DNA of 64,000 bases from Mycobacterium sp. 852002-51971_SCH5477799-a (GTDB lineage Bacteria > Actinomycetota > Actinomycetes > Mycobacteriales > Mycobacteriaceae): positions 97,879 through 161,878 of the forward strand of contig NZ_LZIF01000106.1 in the NCBI RefSeq assembly GCF_001667145.1. Direction: 5' to 3'. Under the pieces are notes generated by a model. That model worked only from the letters and a program-made list of their open reading frames with translations, did no database searches and was not told the origin of the DNA. The translations under genes and the position numbers were made by a program. Below, in pieces: positions 33,745 to 41,472 of the stretch; position 1 is the stretch's first letter, and each line of letters opens with the position of its first letter.

Positions 33745-33772
33745 AATCTTTTGACATTATTGACAAAACTTT
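33745..33772. promoter_or_regulatory. TetR operator 2 (between the regulator and the divergent membrane gene)
   Basis: On the plus strand AATCTTTTGACA-TTAT-TGACAAAACTTT; the inverted arms match at 9 of 12. The right arm is the exact complement of the left arm of operator 1 (AAAGTTTTGTCA). It lies 18 bases from the TetR start and 24 from the membrane-protein start, so one site could control both. Confidence 0.65.
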
Positions 33773-33795
33773 CAACTGCGCGCGACACTTCGCGC

Positions 33796-34278
33796 ATGGC
33801 CTCCATCATCATTCACTTCCTGCTGGGACTTGCCTGCATCGCCGGCATCATCGCCTCCAACCCGAAGATCTACGCCAGACCCCAAGGCGGCCCGTGGCTT
33901 TCGCGATTGGAATGCGTGTATTACGTCGCCGGCATAGCGTCGATCGTGTTCGGATACTGGTTCAACATCCATTTCGTGATGGCCGCGCACGGCCAGGGCA
34001 ACCTGATTTCCGGGCCGGCCAGCTACCCGGAATTCATCAAGGGCCAATTCGCCACGCCGGCCTGCGGCTCGGGGAATCAGGATTACATGATCGCGAATGT
34101 CATTCTGATGCCGGTGTTTACCATCATCGACGGCCTCCGGCGCGGCATCCGGCGCCCGTGGCTGTTCTTCCTGTCGAGTTTCTTCACCAGCTTCGCGTTT
34201 CCGTTCGCGTTCTACTTCGCGACGATGGAACGCCAGCGCCGGCACGAGCGCGCTGCGGTCACACCGGTCGCGGCCTGA
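33796..34278 (+). CDS. Four-helix integral membrane protein of unknown function (Rv3831 orthologue)
   Basis: A 160-residue protein with four clear membrane segments at about residues 3-20, 38-58, 97-114 and 122-142, and a charged C-terminal tail (MERQRRHERAA). The loop between helices 2 and 3 has one Cys (ATPACGSGN). The ATG at 33796 is preferred; the upstream in-frame TTG at 33751 would place codons inside the operator. It is divergent from the TetR gene and probably under its control, which links it with the phytoene-dehydrogenase-like enzyme. Its last 20 bases overlap the end of convergent purT. I do not recognise the family. Confidence 0.82.
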   Translation: MASIIIHFLLGLACIAGIIASNPKIYARPQGGPWLSRLECVYYVAGIASIVFGYWFNIHFVMAAHGQGNLISGPASYPEFIKGQFATPACGSGNQDYMIANVILMPVFTIIDGLRRGIRRPWLFFLSSFFTSFAFPFAFYFATMERQRRHERAAVTPVAA

Positions 34279-35458
34279 CCCGACGCGCCGCCTCGACAGC
34301 GTTGCGCCGCGCCGTGTCCACGTCATCGGCGTGAGCCAGCGCGACACCCATGCGCCGTTTGACGAAGCTCTCCGGCTTCCCGAACAGGCGCAGATCCGTG
34401 CGCGGTACCCGAAGCGCCTCGTCCACTCCGTCGAAGACCACGCCCTTGGCGTCCACACCGCCGTAGATCACCGCGCTCGCGCCGGGCGTCTTGCACGTCG
34501 TGTCCACCGCAAGGCCGAGAATGGCGCGAGCGTGCAGCTCGAATTCGTTCTGCCACTGGGTGATCATCGTGACCATGCCGGTATCGTGCGGCCGCGGGCT
34601 GACCTCGTTGAACCACACCTGGTCGCCCTTGACGAACAGCTCGACCCCGAAAATGCCTTGCCCGCCCAGCCTTTCGGTGATGGCACGGGCGATCAGCTGC
34701 GCGTTTTGCAGCGCGGCGGCCGACATCGGGTGCGGTTGCCAGCTCTCGACGTAGTCGCCGCTGACCTGCCTGTGGCCGATCGGCGCGCAGAAATGTGTGC
34801 ACACCTCGCCGTCGTCACCGCGCGCCCGCACCGTCAAAAGTGTTATCTCGTAATCGAAGTCGACGAATCCCTCGACTATTACGCGGCCGTGGCTGACTCG
34901 GCCCCCGGCCATCGCATAGGCCCAGGCCGCCGCGACATCCCCGGGCCCGTCGAGCTTGCTCTGACCCTTGCCCGAGCTGCTCATCACCGGTTTGACGACG
35001 CAGGGGTAACCGATGACCTCGGCGGCGGAATGCAATTCGGCCAGCGAATCGCAGAACCGGTACGGGCTGGTGGGCAGGCCGAGGGTCTCGGCCGCCAGGC
35101 GCCGGATTCCCGCACGATCCATGGTCAGCCGCGCCGCGAGGGCGGTGGGGATCACCCGCACGACGCCGGCCGCTTCCAGTTCCTCGAGCACGCCGGTGGC
35201 GATGGCCTCGATCTCCGGGACGACCACGTCCGGCCCTTCGGCCTCGATCAGGGCCTTGAGCTGGTCCGGATCCGACATCGTGATGGTCCGCGCGTGATGG
35301 GCGACCTGCTGGCCCGGCGCGTTGTCGTAGGAGTCGACCGCGATGGTCTCCACGCCTAGGCGCTGCAGCGCGATCAGCACCTCGCGGCCGAGTTCGCCGG
35401 CGCCGAGCAGCATCACCCTGGTCGCGTTCGGCGACAGAGGCGTTCCGATGGCGGTCAT
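34259..35458 (-). CDS. purT: Formate-dependent phosphoribosylglycinamide formyltransferase PurT
   Basis: A 399-residue ATP-grasp enzyme that makes formyl-GAR from GAR, formate and ATP, the folate-independent route for step three of purine synthesis. Visible: N-terminal RVMLLGAGELGREVLIALQ, ATP-grasp core (VVKPVMSSSGKGQS, VEGFVDFDYEITLL) and the metal-binding C-terminal segment (GVELFVKGDQVWFNEVSPR with PHDTGMVT). Length equals the usual family size. Its ATG overlaps the serS stop (ATGA), so purT is translated from the serS transcript. In H37Rv purT is elsewhere (Rv0389, from memory). Confidence 0.94.
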   Translation of the reverse strand: MTAIGTPLSPNATRVMLLGAGELGREVLIALQRLGVETIAVDSYDNAPGQQVAHHARTITMSDPDQLKALIEAEGPDVVVPEIEAIATGVLEELEAAGVVRVIPTALAARLTMDRAGIRRLAAETLGLPTSPYRFCDSLAELHSAAEVIGYPCVVKPVMSSSGKGQSKLDGPGDVAAAWAYAMAGGRVSHGRVIVEGFVDFDYEITLLTVRARGDDGEVCTHFCAPIGHRQVSGDYVESWQPHPMSAAALQNAQLIARAITERLGGQGIFGVELFVKGDQVWFNEVSPRPHDTGMVTMITQWQNEFELHARAILGLAVDTTCKTPGASAVIYGGVDAKGVVFDGVDEALRVPRTDLRLFGKPESFVKRRMGVALAHADDVDTARRNAVEAARRVRPRPV

Positions 35459-36717
35459 CGAGCGACGGGCTCCAACACCGCGGCACCGACGAACGGCACC
35501 AGTGCCTCGGGCACCCGCACGCTGCCGTCGGGCTGCTGGTGGTTCTCCAGGATCGCTACCAGCCAGCGCGTGGTGCCCAGCGTTCCGTTGAGGGTGGCCG
35601 CGGTCTGCGGTTTGCCCGCCTCGTCGCGATACCGGGTGGCCAGCCGGCGTGCCTGGAAGGTGGTGCAGTTGGACGTCGACGTCAGCTCGCGGTAGGTGCC
35701 CTGGGTGGGAACCCAAGCCTCACAATCGAATTTGCGGGCGGCCGACGAGCCGAGATCGCCCGCGGCGACGTCGATCACCCGGTACGGCACCTCGATTCGG
35801 GCCAGCATGTCGCGCTGCCAGCCCAGCAGCCGCTGGTGTTCGGTCTCGGCGTCGGTGGGCGTGCAGTAGACGAAGGCCTCGACCTTGTCGAACTGATGCA
35901 CCCGGATGATGCCGCGGGTGTCCTTGCCGTAGCTGCCGGCCTCGCGACGGAAGCACGTCGACCATCCCGCATACCGCAGCGGGCCGCCGGACAGGTCGAG
36001 GATCTCGTTCATGTGATAGCCGGCCAGCGGCACCTCCGAGGTGCCCACCAGGTAGAGGTCGTCGGCCTCGACCCGGTAGACCTCGTCGGCGTGCGCGCCG
36101 AGGAACCCGGTGCCGGCCATCACCTCCGGGCGCACCAGCACCGGCGGAATCATCGGACTGAAGCCGTTCTCGACGGCCAGCCGCAGCGCGAGCTGCAGCA
36201 GGCCCAGCTGGAGCAGCGCGCCCTTGCCGGTCAAAAAGTAGAACCGCGACCCGGACACCTTGGCCCCACGCTGCATGTCGATGAGCCCGAGCGATTCACC
36301 TAGCTCAAGGTGGTCCTTCGGGTCGTCGATCGCGGCGGGCTCGCCGACCACGTCGAGGACGGCGAAGTCGTCCTCCCCACCCGCGGGCACGCCGTCGATG
36401 ACGACGTTGGAGATCGCCATGTGCGCCGCGGTGAAGGCCGTCTCCGCGTCGGCCTGGGCTGTTTCGGCGGCCTTCACCTGCTCGGCCAGTTCCTTCGCGC
36501 GCGCCAGCTTGGCCGGGCGCTCCTCGGGAGACGCCGCGCCCACGCTCTTGCTGGCGGACTTCTGCTCCGCCCGCAGACCGTCGGCCGACGAGATCGCGCC
36601 CCGGCGGGCGGCGTCGGCCGACAACAGGGCGTCTACCAGTGACGGGTCCTCCCCGCGACTGAGTTGGGAGCGGCGCACGGCGTCGGGGTCTTCCCGGAGC
36701 AGCTTCAGGTCGATCAC
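35455..36717 (-). CDS. serS: Seryl-tRNA synthetase
   Basis: A 420-residue class II aminoacyl-tRNA synthetase. It has the N-terminal tRNA-binding coiled-coil arm (about residues 25-110, Ala/Glu/Lys-rich), then motif 1, motif 2 (TCFRREAGSYGKDTRG) and motif 3 (NGTLGTTRWLVAILEN). The serine-specificity TSEVPL stretch is present. I chose the GTG that gives VIDLKLLREDPDAVRR, matching the known mycobacterial N-terminus; the open frame extends 30 codons upstream without homology. First gene of a two-gene unit with purT, divergent from Rv3835. Confidence 0.96.
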   Translation of the reverse strand: MIDLKLLREDPDAVRRSQLSRGEDPSLVDALLSADAARRGAISSADGLRAEQKSASKSVGAASPEERPAKLARAKELAEQVKAAETAQADAETAFTAAHMAISNVVIDGVPAGGEDDFAVLDVVGEPAAIDDPKDHLELGESLGLIDMQRGAKVSGSRFYFLTGKGALLQLGLLQLALRLAVENGFSPMIPPVLVRPEVMAGTGFLGAHADEVYRVEADDLYLVGTSEVPLAGYHMNEILDLSGGPLRYAGWSTCFRREAGSYGKDTRGIIRVHQFDKVEAFVYCTPTDAETEHQRLLGWQRDMLARIEVPYRVIDVAAGDLGSSAARKFDCEAWVPTQGTYRELTSTSNCTTFQARRLATRYRDEAGKPQTAATLNGTLGTTRWLVAILENHQQPDGSVRVPEALVPFVGAAVLEPVAR

Positions 36718-36830
36718 GGCCCTGAGACTACTTTCACCGCGTCCGGCCGACTGCCAGAGCATCCATCCCGCGAGCGTCACAGGACTCACATCCATAACTT
36801 TCGTCAACCATCTCAGGCGCTGCTGTCAGA

Positions 36831-38285
36831 ATGGAGCGGATGTCGCAAGCGCCCGAGAAAGAACTGTCGGAAGGCCACGCGGTCGAGTCGTCCGTCGCCT
36901 CGACCGATGAGTCGTCCGCTCACGAGCCGTCGGCCTTCCTCTGGCCGCGCAGCCTGCAGGCCAGGGCGACCCGGCGCGCGTTGCTGCTGACCGCGCTCGG
37001 CGGCCTGTTGATCGCGGGGCTGGTCACCGCGATCCCGGTCGGGGGCCCCGGATCGGGACGGTTCCTCGACAGCAGCCCCGTGCGCAGCACCGGCACCAAG
37101 AGCGACGCCGCCTTCAACCGCGCCGGCACGGGGGAATGCCTGATGTGGCCGGACACCACCCCGGAATCTTCGAAGATCGTCAACTGCGGCGACGACCACA
37201 AGTTCGAGGTCGCCGAATCCATTGACATGCGGACGTTCCCGGGCGCCGAGTACGGACCCAACGCCGCCCCGCCGACGCCCGCGCGCATTCAGCAGATCAC
37301 CCAGGAGCAGTGCGAAGCCGCCGTCCGCAATTACCTTGGCCCCAAGTTCGATCCGAACAGCAAGTTCACCGTCAGCCTGCTGTGGCCCGGCGACCGAGCC
37401 TGGCGCCAATCCGGCGATCGCCGCATGCTGTGCGGCCTGCAGCTGCCGGGCATGAGTAATCAGCAACAGGCCTTCAAGGGCAAGGTCGCCGACGTCGACC
37501 AGTCCAAGGTGTGGCCGGCCGGCACGTGCCTGGGTATCGATTCGGCGACCAACCAGCCGACCGATGCGCCGGTTGACTGCGCGGCGCCGCACGCGATGGA
37601 AGTCACCGGCACCGTCAACCTGGGCGAGAAGTTCCCCGGCGGCCTGCCCGCCGAGCCGGACCAGGACGGCTTCATCAAAGACTCGTGCACGAAGATGACG
37701 GACGCGTATCTGGCGCCGGTCAAGCTGCGCACCACCACCCTGACGCTGATCTACCCGACGGTCCCGCTGGCCAGTTGGACGGCGGGCAGCCGCGAAGTGG
37801 CCTGCAGCATCGGCGCCACGCTGGGCAACGGCGGCTGGGCCACCCTGCTGAACAGCGCCAAGGGTCACCTGCTGATCAATGGTCAACCGCCGCTGCCGCC
37901 GCCCGACATTCCCGAAGAGCGGCTCACCATGCCGCCGATTCCCCTTCAGGTTCCGGCGCAGCCGCCGTCCACCCAGACCGGTCCCGGCACCGGCTCGGCG
38001 CCGGAAATGCCGCCGGACAACCAGCACCTGCCCGGCCAGCAGCCGGCTCAGCAACCCCAGCAGGCACCGCAGCAGCAGGCTCCCGCCCAGCAGGCTCCGC
38101 CGCCGGCGGATAACAGCGCCCCGCCGGCCAATCCGGCACCCGAGGCGCCCGCGCCGGCGCCCCAGCCCGCGCCGCCGGCCAATCCGGCACCCGAGGCGCC
38201 CCAGCCCGCGCCGCCGGCGAACGCCGCGCCACCGGCCAACCCCGCGCCGCCGGCGCCGCCAGCCGAGCCGCCGCCGGGAGGCTAG
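36831..38285 (+). CDS. Membrane-anchored septum-formation-family protein with Pro/Ala/Gln tail (Rv3835 orthologue)
   Basis: A 484-residue protein: cytoplasmic acidic N-terminus, one membrane segment at about residues 49-70, then two related extracytoplasmic modules with paired cysteines (GTGECLMWPD and IVNCGDDHKFEV; AGTCLGID and VDCAAPHAMEV). This is the septum-formation-type fold found in actinobacterial envelope proteins. The last 120 residues are a low-complexity Pro/Ala/Gln tail with PPANPAPEAP repeats that probably spans the wall. ATG at 36831 is used; ATG at 36840 is equally possible. The next gene follows after four bases and is probably cotranscribed. Confidence 0.87.
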   Translation: MERMSQAPEKELSEGHAVESSVASTDESSAHEPSAFLWPRSLQARATRRALLLTALGGLLIAGLVTAIPVGGPGSGRFLDSSPVRSTGTKSDAAFNRAGTGECLMWPDTTPESSKIVNCGDDHKFEVAESIDMRTFPGAEYGPNAAPPTPARIQQITQEQCEAAVRNYLGPKFDPNSKFTVSLLWPGDRAWRQSGDRRMLCGLQLPGMSNQQQAFKGKVADVDQSKVWPAGTCLGIDSATNQPTDAPVDCAAPHAMEVTGTVNLGEKFPGGLPAEPDQDGFIKDSCTKMTDAYLAPVKLRTTTLTLIYPTVPLASWTAGSREVACSIGATLGNGGWATLLNSAKGHLLINGQPPLPPPDIPEERLTMPPIPLQVPAQPPSTQTGPGTGSAPEMPPDNQHLPGQQPAQQPQQAPQQQAPAQQAPPPADNSAPPANPAPEAPAPAPQPAPPANPAPEAPQPAPPANAAPPANPAPPAPPAEPPPGG

Positions 38286-38289
38286 CCGG

Positions 38290-38640
38290 GTGTCCGTGCG
38301 GATGAATCCGCAGCGTTTCGACGAATTGGTCTCCGACGCCCTGGACCTGATCCCGCCCGAGCTGGCCGCCGCCATGGACAACGTCGTCGTCCTGGTCGAA
38401 GACCGCCATCCCGAAGACGCCGAACTGCTCGGGCTGTACGAGGGGGTGGCACTCACCGAACGAGACTCCGACTACTTCGGCTCGCTGCCGGACGCCATCA
38501 CCATCTACCGCGAGGCGCTGCTGGACGTGTGCGAATCCGACGACGAGGTCGTCGAGGAGGTGGCGATCACGGTCATCCACGAGATCGCGCACCACTTCGG
38601 CATCGACGACGACCGGTTGCACGAGCTGGGCTGGGCCTGA
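38290..38640 (+). CDS. Zincin-like metallopeptidase-family protein (Rv3836 orthologue)
   Basis: A 116-residue protein of the small zincin-like family. The metal motif VIHEIAHHFGIDD (HExxHxxG plus a downstream Asp) is intact near the C-terminus. Proteins of this size are widespread in actinobacteria and few have known substrates. The GTG at 38290 has GGGAGG seven bases upstream; GTG 38296 and ATG 38302 are poorer. The frame continues far upstream (from 37879) only as an overlap with the Rv3835 tail. Confidence 0.86.
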   Translation: MSVRMNPQRFDELVSDALDLIPPELAAAMDNVVVLVEDRHPEDAELLGLYEGVALTERDSDYFGSLPDAITIYREALLDVCESDDEVVEEVAITVIHEIAHHFGIDDDRLHELGWA

Positions 38641-38706
38641 GCACGCCGCCGGATTTCCGGGCGCGGCATCCCGGATTTGTCCGCGCCGGGTGCTATGAAC
38701 TCACCT

Positions 38707-38898
38707 ATGAGCATTGACTGCCGCGACTGCCGGGCAGGCTTAGACCACTGTCACGGCACCATCATTCGCCATGCGCTGCACCGGTCGGAATGCACGGAGC
38801 CGGACTGCTTCACTCCCGAGGTGTTGTTGCACGCCTTCGTCATCGACTGCGACGCCGTCGGCTGCGCATGCACCGAAGTGATCGCGCTGGCCGTCTGA
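38707..38898 (+). CDS. Cys/His-rich mini-protein
   Basis: A 63-residue protein with nine cysteines: CRDC, then GLDHCHG, ECTEPDC, and CDAVGCAC. The paired cysteines with interspersed histidines suggest a zinc- or Fe-binding fold. No signal peptide. ATG at 38707; the frame extends 10 codons upstream to 38677 but those codons show no conservation signals. Similar Cys-rich proteins of unknown function exist in mycobacteria. It lies 66 bases after the zincin-like gene and is convergent with the phosphatase gene, with 8 bases between them. Confidence 0.72.
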   Translation: MSIDCRDCRAGLDHCHGTIIRHALHRSECTEPDCFTPEVLLHAFVIDCDAVGCACTEVIALAV

Positions 38899-38906
38899 CC
38901 GAGAGG

Positions 38907-39593
38907 TCAGCCCATCGGGTCGGTGCTTGACCGCACCGCGTCCGCGACCGGGGTCGCTTCCTCCTTGGAATAGAACGGCGGCGTCAAGCTACCCCAGCGC
39001 ACACAACTCCACCGCCCATCGGTGATCGGGGTCAGAGCCACCGATTCGGTGTTGTCCAGGTGATTGTCCAGCGCGAAGTCGGCCTCCACACCCGCCAGCA
39101 CCGCGGCGGCCAGCCGAATCGCCGCTCCGTGGCTGACGAGAACGATGTCGCCGTGAAAGTCGTGGTTGTCGAGGTAGCGCAGGCGCAGGTCGGTGAGCAC
39201 CGGCAGGTAGCGGTCCAGCACCTCGTTGCCGGTTTCGCCACCGGGCAGCGCGACGTCGAGCTCGCCGTGGTGCCAGCGCTCGTAGATCGCGTTGAACTCG
39301 GCGACCGCGTCGTCGTCGTTGCGGTTTTCCAGCCGCCCGACCTGGACCTCGTGGATGCCGGCCATCTCGATGGCGGGCATCTCGAGCTGGCTGCCGATCA
39401 CCGCGGCGGTCTGCAACGCCCGGGTGGCCGCCGAGTGCGCGAGCATCGCCGGCCGCCCCGAATGGAGTGCGAACGCGCGGGCCTGGTCGCGGCCCAACGG
39501 GGTCAGCTCCGCGCCCGGCGGGCGTGTGTCGAGCCGGCGCTCGACGTTCCCGAAGGACTGGCCGTGTCGCACCAGGATCAACCGACCGCTCAC
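38907..39593 (-). CDS. Histidine phosphatase (phosphoglycerate-mutase-like, Rv3837c orthologue)
   Basis: A 228-residue histidine phosphatase superfamily protein. The phospho-accepting RHGQS motif (residues 9-13), the arginine of SAATRALQTA, the acidic EVQVGRLENR region and the second catalytic His in VLVSHGAAIRL are all present. Sequence does not show whether it is a mutase or a phosphatase; the family in actinobacteria is mostly phosphatases. It starts with a GTG overlapping the pheA stop as GTGA, so it is coupled to pheA. Confidence 0.88.
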   Translation of the reverse strand: MSGRLILVRHGQSFGNVERRLDTRPPGAELTPLGRDQARAFALHSGRPAMLAHSAATRALQTAAVIGSQLEMPAIEMAGIHEVQVGRLENRNDDDAVAEFNAIYERWHHGELDVALPGGETGNEVLDRYLPVLTDLRLRYLDNHDFHGDIVLVSHGAAIRLAAAVLAGVEADFALDNHLDNTESVALTPITDGRWSCVRWGSLTPPFYSKEEATPVADAVRSSTDPMG

Positions 39594-40534
39594 CGCTGCG
39601 ACCCCCGCGCGTCGGGCTTCCCGTTACGCAGCTGAGTGAGCCAGCGCGCCGCCTCGTCGGCCGGCGGCGGCAACGCTCCGGCTGGTGAGCCGGTGGGCCA
39701 GGACCCTAGGTATCGCACATCAGCACAACGACGGTGCAGCGCTTTGAGTGCCTCGGCGACGGCGTCGTCGTCGATATGGCCCACACAATCGGCGAAAAAC
39801 CGGTAGGTGCCCAGTCCGGTTCTGGTCGGCCGGGATTCGATGCGGGTCAGGTCTATGCCACGGACGCCGAACTCGGCGAGCACGGCCAGCAATGCGCCGG
39901 GCGCGTTGTCGATCTGCAGCACCACCGAGGTGCGATCCGCTCCGGTGCGCGCCGGCGGTGGCCCCGGGCGACCGACCAGGAGGAAGCGGGTGCGGGCGTT
40001 GGGTTCGTCGACCACCCCCCCGGCCAGCGTGGCCAGGCCCCAGCGCTCGGCGGCCAGCGGGGAGGTCACTGCGGCGTCGACGTGGCCCTCGGCCACCTGG
40101 TGGGCGGCGTCGGCGTTGGAGTACGCGGGTCGCAGCTTGGCGTCGGGGAGGTTGGCGGCCACCCAATGGCGCACCTGGGCCGCCGCCACACTGAAGGCCG
40201 CCAGCGTCCGCACGTCCGCGGCGGCGCGGCCGGGTGTGACCACGATGCTGAATGCGACGTTCAGCGTGGTTTCGGCGAACACCTGCAGGGGCGAGCCGAT
40301 GGCCAGGCTGTCCAGTGTGGGCGTGACGGAACCGTCGATCGAGTTCTCGATCGGGACGCAGGCGTAGTCGGCGGCCCCGTCGCGCACGGCGTCCAGCGCC
40401 GCCGAGTTGCTGTCGACCGGCGAGGCTTGGACGGCGCCCAAGCCGTCTTCAGGGACCAGGCCTGCGGCGGTGATCTGTCGCAGCGCCGCCTCGGTGAACG
40501 TCCCCTCTGGACCGAGGTATGCGATGCGGGCCAC
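39590..40534 (-). CDS. pheA: Prephenate dehydratase PheA
   Basis: A 314-residue monofunctional prephenate dehydratase that makes phenylpyruvate for phenylalanine synthesis. The N-terminal two-lobed catalytic domain has RIAYLGPEGTFTEAAL and VPIENSIDGSV. The C-terminal ACT domain (about residues 195-280) has DNAPGALLAVLAEFG and LTRIESRPTRTGLG, the ESRP allosteric motif. It has the usual length. GTG start at 40534. The divergent IdeR-box gene lies 90 bases away. Confidence 0.95.
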   Translation of the reverse strand: MARIAYLGPEGTFTEAALRQITAAGLVPEDGLGAVQASPVDSNSAALDAVRDGAADYACVPIENSIDGSVTPTLDSLAIGSPLQVFAETTLNVAFSIVVTPGRAAADVRTLAAFSVAAAQVRHWVAANLPDAKLRPAYSNADAAHQVAEGHVDAAVTSPLAAERWGLATLAGGVVDEPNARTRFLLVGRPGPPPARTGADRTSVVLQIDNAPGALLAVLAEFGVRGIDLTRIESRPTRTGLGTYRFFADCVGHIDDDAVAEALKALHRRCADVRYLGSWPTGSPAGALPPPADEAARWLTQLRNGKPDARGSQR

Positions 40535-40592
40535 GTCCCAACCCTAGCGGCGTGCAGGCCAGAAAACCCTTGCGACGCCACGCCGCGGTAAG

Positions 40593-40611
40593 TTAACTTA
40601 GGCTTACCTAA
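40593..40611 (+). promoter_or_regulatory. IdeR iron box upstream of Rv3839
   Basis: TTAACTTAGGCTTACCTAA matches the 19-base IdeR consensus TTAGGTTAGSCTAACCTAA at 16 positions. It ends 13 bases before the chosen start, the usual place for Fe-IdeR repression. Rv3839 is a known IdeR target in M. tuberculosis. The divergent pheA start is 59 bases away on the other side. Confidence 0.85.
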
Positions 40612-40624
40612 ATGAAGGATGAGA

Positions 40625-41419
40625 ATGGTATTACCGCTGAGCTGCCCCGCCCCGACCACCGCCGAACGGGTCCGCAGCGCCTGCGTGCGCGCCGGCGGCG
40701 CGCTGCTGGCCATCGAGCATGCCGACCCGGTCGCCACCCCCGTGCACCATCTGATGGACCACGGATCCGTTGCGCTGGCGGTTCCCGTCGAACGGGGACG
40801 CGAGCACACGCGCCCCATCTCGGGCTCCCCAGCGCTGCTCGAGCTGACCGACTACGCGCCGCTGCCGCTGCGTGAGCCCGTCCGTTCGCTGGTCTGGGTG
40901 CGCGGGCACCTCCAGGAGGTGCATTCGACCGAAGTCCTCGACACGCTCGACCTGATCGCCGCCGAGTGCCCGAATCCGGCCCTGCTGAGCATCGACACCC
41001 CGCGATGCGCCCCAGCCGACGGTGAAGAGCCGCGCTACACGTTGCTGCGGCTCGAGATTGCCTCGGTGGTCGTCACCGATGCCACCGGCGCGGAGCCGGT
41101 CAGCGTGGCCGACCTGCTGGACGCCCGGCCCGACCCGTTTTGCGCGCTCGAGTCGAACCTGCTGTGGCACTTGGACACCGCCCACAGCGATGTGCTGGCG
41201 CGACTGGTGTCCAGGCTCCCGGCGTCCCTACGCCGCGGGCACGTGCGACCCCTCGGGCTGGACCGCTACGGCGTGCGGTTCCGCGTCGAGGGCGACGACC
41301 GCGATCACGACGTCCGGCTGCCGTTCCACAAACCGGTCGACGACATGACCGGTCTGAGCCGGGCCATCCGCGTGTTGATGGGGTGCCCGTTCATCAACGG
41401 GCTCCGCGCGCGCGGCTAG
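40625..41419 (+). CDS. Iron-regulated DUF2470-domain protein (Rv3839 orthologue)
   Basis: A 264-residue cytosolic protein. The C-terminal part has the DUF2470 pattern (VRPLGLDRYGVRFRVEG, VRLPFHKPVDDMTGLSRAI), which also occurs in HugZ-type haem-utilisation proteins, and the N-terminal part resembles a split-barrel. A role in haem or iron use fits the IdeR box but is inference. ATG at 40625 is preferred because GAAGG lies six bases upstream; ATG at 40619 is too close to it. In H37Rv the other nearby IdeR target is bfrB; here bfrB is not in the window. Confidence 0.85.
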   Translation: MVLPLSCPAPTTAERVRSACVRAGGALLAIEHADPVATPVHHLMDHGSVALAVPVERGREHTRPISGSPALLELTDYAPLPLREPVRSLVWVRGHLQEVHSTEVLDTLDLIAAECPNPALLSIDTPRCAPADGEEPRYTLLRLEIASVVVTDATGAEPVSVADLLDARPDPFCALESNLLWHLDTAHSDVLARLVSRLPASLRRGHVRPLGLDRYGVRFRVEGDDRDHDVRLPFHKPVDDMTGLSRAIRVLMGCPFINGLRARG

Positions 41420-41472
41420 GCGAAGTCGCGGCGTAACAGCGCAGCGGGGCCCGCGGCACGTACGTTAACCGG

